DNA of 36,698 nucleotides from a virus: IMG/VR virus record IMGVR_UViG_3300009609_000040, positions 1 to 36,698 of that record; one strand, 5' to 3'. Shown piece by piece: positions 8,790 to 16,701 of this stretch (position 1 is its first letter; each line of letters starts with the position of its first letter). The notes under the pieces were generated by a model. It saw only the letters and a program-made list of their open reading frames with translations, ran no database searches and was not told where the DNA came from. The position numbers and the translations under genes were made by a program.

Positions 8790-9256
8790 GCTTTCGCCTT
8801 GTTCGCCTTTTCGATCCGTTGCTGCAACCGCTTGACTATCGCGTCAAGAGCTTCCGACTTGCCGGAATCAAACGCCGGCCGCATGAACGGTTGAGCCGAC
8901 ATCTTTACGGTCCCGAACTCGTTGAAGATGCCGACCTGGTACGGGTTCGGAGCGTCCGCCAGCACCTTCGCGCCCTTGTGCCTGACCGTGACGGCGTGCT
9001 GCGACGTCAAGCCTTTGTCCGGCCGACGCTGGCGCCGCACGATGATCGAATCCCGCATGTATCCGGGCGGAATGTTCGGCGTCAATGCCGGATCGGAAAC
9101 TGGCGCCTTCTGAACCGCGCGTTTCTTGATGACTTGCGCGCCTGCATTGGTCGCGGCCCGCGCTACCTTTTTCTGAATGTCGGCGTCGAGTTCCTTCAGC
9201 AACGCGCCAAGCTCGCGCAGCCCCTTGACCTCAACCCGTACCGGACTGTTAGCCAA
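8786..9256 (-). CDS. HK97 gp10-like head-tail joining protein
   Basis: 156 residues of HK97 gp10 type (pfam04883). VRVEVKGLRELGALLKELDA opens the protein. It continues with VARAATNAGAQVIKKRAVQK and APVSDPALTPNIPPGYMRDS, and NEFGTVKMSAQPFMRPAF near the C-terminus is the family hallmark. It probably completes the tail-proximal neck. Overlaps on both sides (8 bases with the head-closure gene, 4 with DUF3168) show tight coupling. Confidence 0.88.
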   Translation of the reverse strand: MANSPVRVEVKGLRELGALLKELDADIQKKVARAATNAGAQVIKKRAVQKAPVSDPALTPNIPPGYMRDSIIVRRQRRPDKGLTSQHAVTVRHKGAKVLADAPNPYQVGIFNEFGTVKMSAQPFMRPAFDSGKSEALDAIVKRLQQRIEKANKAKA

Positions 9257-9584
9257 GATTCGTCCCCGACTTCGCCAGAATTTCGAGTTCGCGGTGCCCG
9301 GTCCGAATGTGCGCGATGCTTATCAGGTCGTAATAGGTTTCCTTGTAGCGAATTCGCCAATCGGTTGTCATCGCGTCAAGTGCTTCCGACCATCGCATCC
9401 GAATCCGCGTGTCCATCTGCGCCGCGTTCAGCCCGTTAAGCAAAGCCTCGCGCCCGCGGATAGGTTCGATCGATGCCCAGACCTCCGACAGTTCGACGAA
9501 GTCCGTGATTTCCTCGCCGGTCGCATTCTGCGTCGTCATAGGAACGTCGATCGCAACGCGCCGATTCTGTTTTCCGGCTTGCAT
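9249..9584 (-). CDS. Head closure / head-tail adaptor protein (SPP1 gp16-like)
   Basis: 111 residues with the Phage_H_T_join (pfam05521) pattern: MQAGKQNRRVAIDVPMTTQN, then FVELSEVWASIEPIRGREAL and RIRYKETYYDLISIAHI. These small beta-barrel proteins close the connector after packaging. The start follows a 21-base gap that contains the parS-like sequence; GGAAC about 6 bases before the ATG can serve as ribosome site. Confidence 0.85.
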   Translation of the reverse strand: MQAGKQNRRVAIDVPMTTQNATGEEITDFVELSEVWASIEPIRGREALLNGLNAAQMDTRIRMRWSEALDAMTTDWRIRYKETYYDLISIAHIRTGHRELEILAKSGTNLG

Positions 9585-9588
9585 CTAA

Positions 9589-9604
9589 TGTTCCATGTGA
9601 AACA
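9589..9604. other. parS-like 16-mer in the connector/head-closure gap
   Basis: TGTTCCATGTGAAACA matches 14 of 16 positions of the bacterial chromosomal ParB site TGTTTCACGTGAAACA (mismatches at positions 5 and 8) and also 14 of 16 of the variant with two GGAACA-type arms. It lies in one of the few non-coding gaps of the head operon. Part of it overlaps the ribosome-site region of the next gene, so chance is a real alternative. Confidence 0.4.
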
Positions 9605-9605
9605 T

Positions 9606-10295
9606 TTACGCCCACCCTCTGCGTACCCGGTCTTTGTCCAGGAACGCCCTAGCGCCGAGCGGAATCTCGGTCAAGGATGCTGTTATCGTTGTCTCGCGAT
9701 TCTCGTACAGGTGCCCGAGCATCAGCAGGATTCCGATTTTGAGGGTCGGCGTTATGACAAAGCCGGCCGGACTGTCGTTCGGAGGCGTGTAGCCGGTGAC
9801 GTAGCGGACGCGGACATCGTTGTATGTGCCGCGCGATGTCGGCCACGCCTCGACGCCGTAGGCAAGCTGCACGCGCGCCGGCCAGGTGTCGGAGTTCAGG
9901 ACGTAATCGGCCGAGGACATCGTTTGCTCGACGTCGTCCGCGTCGACATAGACGATTGATTCGACACTCTGAACCGGCCCGAACGGGAGTTCGAAGTAGG
10001 TCGACGGGAACGAAGTTCCGACCAGTTCCAGCGTTTGCGTTGACAGCGACTTCCCGACGTAGCCCTCGGCCCAATTCCGCGCCGCCGGGATGCCGATATT
10101 TTCCAGCCAGTAGTCGTCGCCCGATACCGTGACCGGAGGACTGTCCTCGTTCGGGAACGTGTCGATGCGCAAGTGGTGCCAGGCGTCTTCAATCGTGATC
10201 GGTTCGTCCGCGAATGCCGGCGCCGTGATGACGCGCACGCTATAGGTCGCAAGCAGCGCGGTCCATTCGGCGCAAGTCAGGTCGCAAAGTGTCAT
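9606..10295 (-). CDS. Head-tail connector protein (HK97 gp6-like)
   Basis: 229 residues from the ATG at 10295, which overlaps the methyltransferase stop as ATGA; a longer in-frame extension upstream only overlaps that gene and is rejected. ITIEDAWHHLRIDTFPNEDS, then NWAEGYVGKSLSTQTLELVG, then VRYVTGYTPPNDSPAGFVIT and the final LGARAFLDKDRVRRGWA are typical of the gp6-like connector family (pfam05135 and relatives) that forms a ring under the portal. It is normally directly after capsid or portal; here the collagen-like and glycan-enzyme block separates it from them. Confidence 0.88.
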   Translation of the reverse strand: MTLCDLTCAEWTALLATYSVRVITAPAFADEPITIEDAWHHLRIDTFPNEDSPPVTVSGDDYWLENIGIPAARNWAEGYVGKSLSTQTLELVGTSFPSTYFELPFGPVQSVESIVYVDADDVEQTMSSADYVLNSDTWPARVQLAYGVEAWPTSRGTYNDVRVRYVTGYTPPNDSPAGFVITPTLKIGILLMLGHLYENRETTITASLTEIPLGARAFLDKDRVRRGWA

Positions 10296-10825
10296 TCGTT
10301 CACCCAAAAGACTTGATGCAGGGTTGACTTCTGAATCGGTACGCCAGCCTCGACAATCGCGCGCTTGACGCCGGGACAATGCGCCCACTGATAGTCGTCA
10401 AACACAGCAATCCCGCCGGGCACCATATGCTGCCGCAACCACTTGATCGCGTCCGCGGTGCTGGCATGGAAGTCGAAATCGACATGCGCGAAGGCGACCC
10501 GGATATCCAGCCCGCGCGCCGAGTCGGGGAACAGCCCGCGGCAAAGTTGCACATTCGGCGGCATTTCCGCCCGCATCGCCTCGAAATCGCAGTCGCGGAA
10601 GTCGCCCGGATTGTGCGGTTCGTCCTTGTTCCACTTCTCGACCGGCAGCCCGTCCCAGGTGTCGAACCCGTAGCACATCCGGTCGGGATACGTTTCCGCC
10701 ATGATCTTCAGCGTTCCGCCGTGATAGACGCCGAACTCCACAATCGCGCCCTCATGGTGGACTGCGCGTTGCAACAGTACAAGCAAATGCTCGAGCTTCG
10801 GCCCGCCGATCAACGTCTTCAACAC
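10292..10825 (-). CDS. TylF-type class I methyltransferase
   Basis: 177 residues from a GTG at 10825, which overlaps the stop of the pyruvyltransferase gene; GCGGAG lies 6 bases upstream. The SAM-binding core is visible as EGAIVEFGVYHGGTLKIMAE, followed by YGFDTWDGLPVEKW, then the acidic metal-binding segment VAFAHVDFDFHASTADAIKW and MVPGGIAVFDDY. This matches the macrocin O-methyltransferase (TylF/MycF, pfam05711) family, whose members methylate sugar hydroxyls. It is the last of four sugar-modification-type genes, so O-methylation of a phage-made or host glycan is a reasonable inference. The actual substrate is unknown. Confidence 0.85.
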   Translation of the reverse strand: MLKTLIGGPKLEHLLVLLQRAVHHEGAIVEFGVYHGGTLKIMAETYPDRMCYGFDTWDGLPVEKWNKDEPHNPGDFRDCDFEAMRAEMPPNVQLCRGLFPDSARGLDIRVAFAHVDFDFHASTADAIKWLRQHMVPGGIAVFDDYQWAHCPGVKRAIVEAGVPIQKSTLHQVFWVNE

Positions 10826-11769
10826 AACATGCTCCGCAAGATTTCCACAACGTCTTCCTCGTCCGGCTGCCTCGCGTGCGCGAAGGGCGGCTCGCGGTCC
10901 ATCAAGTCCCCGATGTCGATGGACGGAATTCCGAACTCCTCGCACGCCAACGGCCGCGAATCGGTCGCGACCATGCCGACGGCACACCCGACGGAAGCCG
11001 CCGGGATCGCCGCGTGCAACCGGAACGAAAGCACTCGATCGAGCGACGAATACAGACGCAACAGCGCAGCCGGATCGGAAACGAGGGTCGACCGGACTCC
11101 GACCGCGCCGAACCGTTCGTAATCTGACAACGCGCAACTAATCACGTCCGCGCCTTCCAGCCTCCCGAGACAGGCCCGCACGCAATCAAGCGGCCAATCC
11201 ATGTCGTGAGTCCCGAGCACGACAGCCGTTCCGGACCGCTTCGCCGCCTGTTCCCAGGGAACATCGAGGCGCGCCCACCAGCTAGAACACGGCAGCAAGG
11301 TCGACGACGCTCCGGCATCGCTGTAGATGCGCTGCATCAGCCGGTCCCGCGTGATGCGCGCGTGAATCTGCTTCGCCGAGTGCATCGCTTCCGCATTGGC
11401 GCCGTGACTCGCAATCCTCGTTGCCATTTCTTCGAGCGTCGCCGCCGGGTCATACCAGTGCGTCGCGCCCGCCCATCCATCAATGACCCTGACGCCAGAT
11501 CGCTGCGCCGCGACCAGCCTTTCCCATATGCCGGACTCCCACCATTCCGTCGCGCAAGTGCTGAACCGCGGGTTGCCGCAGATAATCAAGGCGTCGCAGT
11601 CCTGCGCAGCCGCCCAGTGCGCAGGGTTGTCGCGCAGCATGTCAATCTGAACGAACTCCGGACCCCTGACAGCCTGCCGCACCAGGTAGCGAATCCCGGC
11701 CGTAATCATTTCGCTACCCGGATTGCTATGCACTCCCTCGTAAATCGGCGTTACCAGTCCTACTCGCAC
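10819..11769 (-). CDS. Polysaccharide pyruvyl transferase-like protein
   Basis: 316 residues from a GTG at 11769 that overlaps the preceding stop by 10 bases. MRVGLVTPIYEGVHSNPGSE at the start and RVLSFRLHAAIPAASVGCAV followed by GMVATDSRPLACEEFGIP near the C-terminus are the pattern of PS_pyruv_trans (pfam04230): a conserved R-x-H-A helix and a C-terminal donor-binding segment. Family members add pyruvate ketals from PEP to sugars, though distant ones are uncharacterised. Internal sequence SCALSDYERFGAVGVRSTLV separates the two lobes. It is coupled on both sides to glycan-type genes. Confidence 0.75.
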   Translation of the reverse strand: MRVGLVTPIYEGVHSNPGSEMITAGIRYLVRQAVRGPEFVQIDMLRDNPAHWAAAQDCDALIICGNPRFSTCATEWWESGIWERLVAAQRSGVRVIDGWAGATHWYDPAATLEEMATRIASHGANAEAMHSAKQIHARITRDRLMQRIYSDAGASSTLLPCSSWWARLDVPWEQAAKRSGTAVVLGTHDMDWPLDCVRACLGRLEGADVISCALSDYERFGAVGVRSTLVSDPAALLRLYSSLDRVLSFRLHAAIPAASVGCAVGMVATDSRPLACEEFGIPSIDIGDLMDREPPFAHARQPDEEDVVEILRSMLC

Positions 11770-12665
11770 CCGATCCCCTTGAGGAAATCCCTCAGTGCGT
11801 GAACCGCTTTCGGCATGTCGACCCGCTTCCGGCAGTTGTGATGATGCGTCCAGCAGGGACAGGGGCGAATCGGTTCAATCGGTAGCCATTTCGTGAACGC
11901 CGCGCCCGAGGAAAAGGAACTTTTGTCCTCGTACCCGCCGAACACGGTAACGGTCGGCGTCCCGATCGCCTGACCCATGACCGTAATAAATCCAGGCGCC
12001 CCAAACAGCAACGCGGACCGCTTCGCCAGCCCGAACAGCGTTTCGATATCCAGTTCGCCGCGATGGAACACGGCATCCGCCTTCGCTTCCGGCCCGACGG
12101 TCCACTCGACGTCCTTGACCAGGTCCGCGACGCTGACCACGAAGAACCGGCGCCGGATCATTTCGTACAGTTCGGCGTAATTGCCCTCGTCCGGGTTCCG
12201 CGTTAGCCCGCCGGTCCATTCCTTGCGGTTCACCAGCGGCCGGAAAAACATCAACGGACGGTCCGGTTTCAATTCCTTTAAAAGCTCGTCAGCCTTTGAA
12301 AGCCATTCCGCTTTGACCGGCAACCGGAAATCGCCCGGAGGAACGCCGCACATATGCGACATGGCCCGCAGGACCGACCCGCGTTCCTTCACTTCCCGCG
12401 GAGGGTAGTGAACCCGCAGGACAGGGGCGCCGGTCGGCGGACGTTCGCGCGTGAACGATTCCGCCTCGCGTGCCTGATTCTTTAACTGCGTCCGCAATCC
12501 CTGTTCGCCGCGCGGCAGGCAGCGAATCGCCGGCATGTCCCAATAGACGCACGGCCATGACGTTTCGAGCCAGATTTCGCGCGTTTTCCCAAGTTCGCGC
12601 AGGACCGACCGTTGGTGAAGGTTGTCACCTAGACCGTGCATTCCCTGAACGATCAGAGGACGCAA
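11760..12665 (-). CDS. GT9-like (heptosyltransferase-fold) glycosyltransferase
   Basis: 301 residues from a TTG at 12665 with AAGGCGAG about 7 bases upstream; the longer open frame upstream only overlaps the preceding gene. MRPLIVQGMHGLGDNLHQRS is the N-terminal GT-B loop (G-x-G-D) of ADP-heptose:LPS heptosyltransferase-like proteins. The C-lobe has SALLFGAPGFITVMGQAIGT followed by PTVTVFGGYEDK, the donor-side GT9 pattern. A cysteine/histidine cluster (PCPCWTHHHNCRKRVDM) near the C-terminus is unusual and could bind metal. Enzymatic activity and sugar donor are not known. Confidence 0.78.
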   Translation of the reverse strand: MRPLIVQGMHGLGDNLHQRSVLRELGKTREIWLETSWPCVYWDMPAIRCLPRGEQGLRTQLKNQAREAESFTRERPPTGAPVLRVHYPPREVKERGSVLRAMSHMCGVPPGDFRLPVKAEWLSKADELLKELKPDRPLMFFRPLVNRKEWTGGLTRNPDEGNYAELYEMIRRRFFVVSVADLVKDVEWTVGPEAKADAVFHRGELDIETLFGLAKRSALLFGAPGFITVMGQAIGTPTVTVFGGYEDKSSFSSGAAFTKWLPIEPIRPCPCWTHHHNCRKRVDMPKAVHALRDFLKGIGCE

Positions 12666-13264
12666 TCTAGGCTCGCCTTCGGGAAGCACGTCAGCGCCGA
12701 CGCCGGGGAGCAATTGAACACTTCGATCCCCCGTTGCGTCAGGTGCGGCGCCAATCCGTTGAAGTATCTGATCCATCGTTTGAAGGAGGAGGCTCTAGGA
12801 TTGTTCAGTCCGTTAGGGTGCGCGCCGTGCCAGTGCCCGCCCTGCATATCAAGCCCGAGTAAGACGATTCTCTTTGCGCCAGCAAGCGCGGCAATTTGGA
12901 TTGCTGCATAGCCAGAATTCGCCCCCGTCCGAATCTGCGTCGGGTCATCAATGAAGCCGTGTGAGCCGCCGTGTCGCAGGACTAGCACACCAGGCGGAAC
13001 GTTCGGATGCACTCCTGGAATCTGTTCGCAGCTCACCCGCAAGCCGGGACAGTCGAAAACGTCGGCGTACTCCGGATGCAGCCAGAAGGCAGAATCCGAG
13101 CAATAGATCACGTCCGCGTCCGGCGCCATCCTGTAAGTCGCGTTCGTCACAACGCGCGGAAGGTGCTTCACTGCCGCCGCTTGATCCGCTGTGAGGGACG
13201 GACCGGATGCCATCACGGCGACCGTCGCGCCCTCCCACTGGCGCGGGATGCTCCAATAGTTCAA
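12653..13264 (-). CDS. Maf/DUF115- or sialyltransferase-like sugar transferase
   Basis: 203 residues from a TTG at 13264 that shares bases with the stop of the collagen-like gene (TTGA). It shows VAVMASGPSLTADQAAAVKH (glycine-proline loop), then VVTNATYRMAPDADVIYCSD, then TGANSGYAAIQIAALAGAKR followed by IVLLGLDMQGG. That order is shared by the DUF115/Maf flagellin glycosyltransferases and GT42 sialyltransferases. The C-terminal VFNCSPASALTCFP also fits. Maf proteins attach nonulosonic acids to flagellin, which makes protein glycosylation a possible role here. It directly follows a collagen-like structural gene. Confidence 0.72.
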   Translation of the reverse strand: MNYWSIPRQWEGATVAVMASGPSLTADQAAAVKHLPRVVTNATYRMAPDADVIYCSDSAFWLHPEYADVFDCPGLRVSCEQIPGVHPNVPPGVLVLRHGGSHGFIDDPTQIRTGANSGYAAIQIAALAGAKRIVLLGLDMQGGHWHGAHPNGLNNPRASSFKRWIRYFNGLAPHLTQRGIEVFNCSPASALTCFPKASLDCVL

Positions 13265-14256
13265 GCTGAATCTTTGCCATCCCGCCCGCGCCGCGCGAGC
13301 AAGTCCCACGCCTTTGAATCGCCCGGCTTGTCGGTCGTCACTTCGCGCGCGATCCAGCCATTGCCGGACCACTGGACGACGTCGCCCTTCTCGTAGGTGA
13401 TCGCGTCGCGCCATACGCCGCGATGCGCCGGAATCGCCGCCTTCGCTTGCTGCTTCTCGACCCTGCCGTCGCTGTATTCGAAGGCGAGTTCGAACGTGCG
13501 GCCGTCCGACAGAAGTGCCGCCTTCACATCAGCCAGGCCGGCAACGAGCGAGCGCCAGCCCGCCGCCTTGTAATCGCCGTCGATTACGCGATCGGTCGTG
13601 CGTTCCGCGTACATGATTCCACCGCGACACAGCGCGTGCGTTCCGCGCGGGTAGGACTTGGCAGAGTCGAACTCGACGTAGTCGATTGCCGAAGCGTCCC
13701 GCCCGTTTTCGCCGTTGATACCGTCGATTCCGTCCTTGCCTTCGCGTCCATCACGCCCCGCGGCGCCCGACTTGCCGTCGATGCCGTCGAGACCCTTTTC
13801 GCCACGTTCGCCGGGTGCGCCATCCTTGCCGTTCAGACCGTCGCGACCGTCCTTACCGTTTAGCCCGTCGCGGCCATCTTTGCCGTCGATGCCGTTCGCG
13901 CCGTCTTTTCCATGGATGCCGTCGGCGCCGTCCTTGCCGTTCATGCCGTCGGTGCCGTTCTTGCCGTCTATTCCGTCGCGCCCGTCTTTCCCCGGAGCAC
14001 CATCGACGCCGTTCTTTCCGTCAACGCCGTTTGCGCCGTCGGCGCCGTCCCTGCCCGGTGCGCCGTCAACGCCGTCGCGCCCATCCTTGCCGGCAGGGAT
14101 CGCCTTGCGCAAACGCTCGACGATCGCGTCGGGGTCGATGTCGGTCTGGCGCGCCTCTAATACCTCGATACGCTTAAGGAGCTCGCACTCGCGCCTATCG
14201 ATAAGCATCTTCATCGAAGCGTAAAGGTCGGCCGCGAACCGTTCGGCGTCAATCAT
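13261..14256 (-). CDS. Collagen-like structural protein with 44 Gly-X-Y triplets
   Basis: 331 residues from the ATG at 14256; a 54-residue upstream extension only shadows the SPRY gene. Residues 1-55 are helical and probably a trimeric coiled coil (LYASMKMLIDRRECELLKRI). Residues 56-187 are 44 uninterrupted Gly-X-Y triplets, mostly GKD, GRD, GID and GLN, with charged pairs that stabilise bacterial and phage collagens without hydroxyproline. The C-terminus includes RGVWRDAITYEKGDVVQWSG followed by NGWIAREVTTDK, a pattern like carbohydrate-binding module 5/12. It is most likely a trimeric fibre on the virion; placement between portal and connector suggests head or neck. Confidence 0.85.
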   Translation of the reverse strand: MIDAERFAADLYASMKMLIDRRECELLKRIEVLEARQTDIDPDAIVERLRKAIPAGKDGRDGVDGAPGRDGADGANGVDGKNGVDGAPGKDGRDGIDGKNGTDGMNGKDGADGIHGKDGANGIDGKDGRDGLNGKDGRDGLNGKDGAPGERGEKGLDGIDGKSGAAGRDGREGKDGIDGINGENGRDASAIDYVEFDSAKSYPRGTHALCRGGIMYAERTTDRVIDGDYKAAGWRSLVAGLADVKAALLSDGRTFELAFEYSDGRVEKQQAKAAIPAHRGVWRDAITYEKGDVVQWSGNGWIAREVTTDKPGDSKAWDLLARRGRDGKDSA

Positions 14257-14290
14257 TTGCAGACTTTCATAATTGGCCGGCGAATGCGAA

Positions 14291-14866
14291 TCACTCGGCC
14301 CATGGGGTATACCCGGTCGGAGGCGAGTAACTGAACTCGGCCGTCGTCGTGCGCAGGGTGAAGTTATAGGTGCCGCCGCCCCACGATTGGTGCGCAGCGA
14401 TACGGAAGGCGCCTGCAAATGTGCTCAGAATTACGCTGCCATTGGCGACGTTGTTCTTGTAGAAGTAGACCGTCTTACCCGCGACATCGACCGCAACGCC
14501 GACGACATCGCCCGATGCCCAACCGGCCGCGCCGTTGTTATTCGACGTACCGCCGCTGACGTTGCCGCTGCCACGCTGGAGCATATTCGGCGGCGTTTGC
14601 GTGCCGCTGTTAGGGTCTTGCGCTGCGCCAGCGATGCCGATGAATCCGAATAGCGTGGACTGCGTGCCGATCAGCGCCTCGAAGTACAAAAGGCCGGATG
14701 ACTTGCTATCGACGGACAAGGCCCATTGACCGTCGAAAGCGACGTTCGCGGTCAGGTCCCCATTCGAGAGCGTGACGTTTGATCCCTTGTTTGCCGGGTC
14801 CCATGTATCCGGCGTCGCTGGCGCTGCCGATGCGCCGGCCGCAAGCAAAATCTGCGCAACCGTCAC
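14291..14866 (-). CDS. SPRY / concanavalin-fold domain protein
   Basis: 191 residues from a GTG at 14866 that shares two bases with the preceding stop. After a short alanine-rich start the protein has [20 protein letters not shown], then [20 protein letters not shown], then [20 protein letters not shown] and the final [12 protein letters not shown]. This order of strands with a D-V-V-G-V-x-x-D motif is the SPRY (B30.2 core) pattern found in many phage fibre or decoration proteins. It probably binds a protein or glycan on the virion surface. It is flanked by two collagen-like genes in the same frame of coupled translation. Confidence 0.75.
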   Translation of the reverse strand: MTVAQILLAAGASAAPATPDTWDPANKGSNVTLSNGDLTANVAFDGQWALSVDSKSSGLLYFEALIGTQSTLFGFIGIAGAAQDPNSGTQTPPNMLQRGSGNVSGGTSNNNGAAGWASGDVVGVAVDVAGKTVYFYKNNVANGSVILSTFAGAFRIAAHQSWGGGTYNFTLRTTTAEFSYSPPTGYTPWAE

Positions 14867-16701
14867 GTTAGCCCGGCGCCGTTGATGACCCATTTCGTCG
14901 AGGCCACCTTCAGCGCGGTCGCTATACCGTTCGCGGCAAGCGTGCGACTCCCGGTCGTTCCGGCGCCGGCCAGGGTCAACGTGTCCGAAGTAATCGCGAT
15001 CGTGACCGTGTTCACTTCGTTGACGAAAGTAATCGCCGTTCCGACGGGGTACGCGACGTTCGCGTTACTGTCGATCGTGAAGGTGCGCGGATTGTCGTCG
15101 CTCGAGGGGTGATAGATATGTTTCCCCGCGTCCGACAGGACCGTCGTGTATGCGGCGCTCTTGCTGTTTTGCGGAATGCTGCCGTCGGACTTGGCGTTTA
15201 TCTGCGTCTGAATCGCCGACGTGACCCCGGTCAGGTAGCCGAGTTCCGTCGCCGTCACTGCCGACGCAGCGATATTGCCGGCCACGTTCGAGACAAGAGC
15301 GCGCGATGCCGTCAGGGACGGCAGCGTTACAAGGCCCTCATTCAATACGATGTCGTCCAGGTAGAACCCGACGTTCGCGCCGCTGCCGATGATCGTGATT
15401 CGCAGCGTCGTGACGAGGTTTCCCTGAGGCACGCTGAACGCGGAAATCGGAACTACGATCTGTTGATAGCTGCCCGTTAGCGCCGAGTTGAACCCATACA
15501 GACCGTTGCTTACCGTTACCTGAGCGCCGCGGAGACTTGTGCCGCTGTACCAGCCAAGCCGGAAAGCCTTGTTCGTCGGGAATGCTGCCTTAACCCGCAC
15601 ATAGAAGACGACCGTATTCATGATCGCCAAGTCGACGGTTCCAGCCGCCGGCTTGACGAAGTTGACATAGGCATTTGCCGCAACGTTCGTGCCTTCTACG
15701 TCATAGGTCCCGGTCCGCGGATTGCTGGTCGAGTTGACGACGATCGTGCCGGCCGAAGGCGTCGCGGTCCATTCGGCATTCTCGGCGTAGATGCTGGTCT
15801 GATTGATCTCCGGTTCGGTCGTCGCGGCCGAAACGTAGACGATGCCCAGGCGAAGATGAATGGCGGGATCGATCGTCGGTTCCGCCGGGTTCGCCGACGG
15901 GGTGCCGTCGATCGAGGAAAGCAGTCCGTCGGCATCCAGTACGAGAACGTCGATCCGGTCGAGCGTGGCATCGGCGGCGGTCAGGGTGACGGTATCTGTC
16001 GACGACGAGACAGCGACGCCGCTTATGTAATAGGTCGCCGCGCCGACTTCGTACTGATAGCCGGTCAGCCATGCGACCGTGGCGCCGCTGACGAGATACG
16101 TCCCGACGCCCGACGTACTGTCGTCGAGCCCGGCAACGGTGGCGGCAAGCTCCTCGATCGCCGCTTGCACATCATCCGAGGCAATTGAGCCGGCCGGCGT
16201 GAACGTGATGTCTTCGGCCGCGATGGAACCCGGCGCCGGAGTACCCGGCGCGGCGAACGTGCCGTCTTCCCGGAGAAAGCGCGCGATGTCGCCGTCGACG
16301 CCGCCGGATGCCGGAACGAAACCCGCCTTCATGCGACTGAACGGGCGCAATGTGCCGCCGCCGCCCGCCGCCGCCGTCCCGGTCTTGCCCTCCGGGCCCT
16401 GAAGGTCGACCCACTGGCCCCATTCGTTAAGGGTCAGTTGGAAGCGCAGCCGCGTTCCGTCCCATTCATGCGCCGGGACCGGACCCGTAGCGCCGTCCTG
16501 ACCGGGTTCGCCTCGCGGTCCCGGTTCGCCCTTCGGTCCAGGTGGCCCCTGCCGTCCGGGTTCGCCGGCTTTCCCGTCGAGTCCCTTCAGTCCCTCCGGG
16601 CCAGACGGACCGGCCGGCCCGATCGGACCCGGCAGCCCATTTTTGCCGGCGCGCCCGTCGCGGCCGTCCCGGCCGTCGCGGAAAACGACCTCGTCAGGCA
16701 T
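14863..16701 (-). CDS. Collagen-like fibre protein with C-terminal beta domains
   Basis: 612 residues from the ATG at 16701, inside the last 8 bases of the portal gene. Residues 10-75 are 22 Gly-X-Y triplets ([20 protein letters not shown] and onward). Next are [20 protein letters not shown], a glycine-rich hinge, and [15 protein letters not shown] as found in fibre proteins. The middle has a beta-rich region with [13 protein letters not shown] and a jelly-roll-like segment (residues about 330-470: [20 protein letters not shown], later [12 protein letters not shown]) resembling carbohydrate-binding modules. The C-terminus ([20 protein letters not shown]) resembles tail-fibre tips. Probable receptor- or surface-binding virion fibre. 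Confidence 0.82.
   Translation of the reverse strand: MPDEVVFRDGRDGRDGRAGKNGLPGPIGPAGPSGPEGLKGLDGKAGEPGRQGPPGPKGEPGPRGEPGQDGATGPVPAHEWDGTRLRFQLTLNEWGQWVDLQGPEGKTGTAAAGGGGTLRPFSRMKAGFVPASGGVDGDIARFLREDGTFAAPGTPAPGSIAAEDITFTPAGSIASDDVQAAIEELAATVAGLDDSTSGVGTYLVSGATVAWLTGYQYEVGAATYYISGVAVSSSTDTVTLTAADATLDRIDVLVLDADGLLSSIDGTPSANPAEPTIDPAIHLRLGIVYVSAATTEPEINQTSIYAENAEWTATPSAGTIVVNSTSNPRTGTYDVEGTNVAANAYVNFVKPAAGTVDLAIMNTVVFYVRVKAAFPTNKAFRLGWYSGTSLRGAQVTVSNGLYGFNSALTGSYQQIVVPISAFSVPQGNLVTTLRITIIGSGANVGFYLDDIVLNEGLVTLPSLTASRALVSNVAGNIAASAVTATELGYLTGVTSAIQTQINAKSDGSIPQNSKSAAYTTVLSDAGKHIYHPSSDDNPRTFTIDSNANVAYPVGTAITFVNEVNTVTIAITSDTLTLAGAGTTGSRTLAANGIATALKVASTKWVINGAGLT

Noticed and set aside
13715-14224. 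Plus-strand Pro/Ser repeat protein, and the repeated DNA that looks array-like
   Set aside because: The regular 9-base periodicity is the Gly-X-Y coding repeat of the collagen-like gene read on the other strand. There are no spacer-repeat units, so it is not a CRISPR array.
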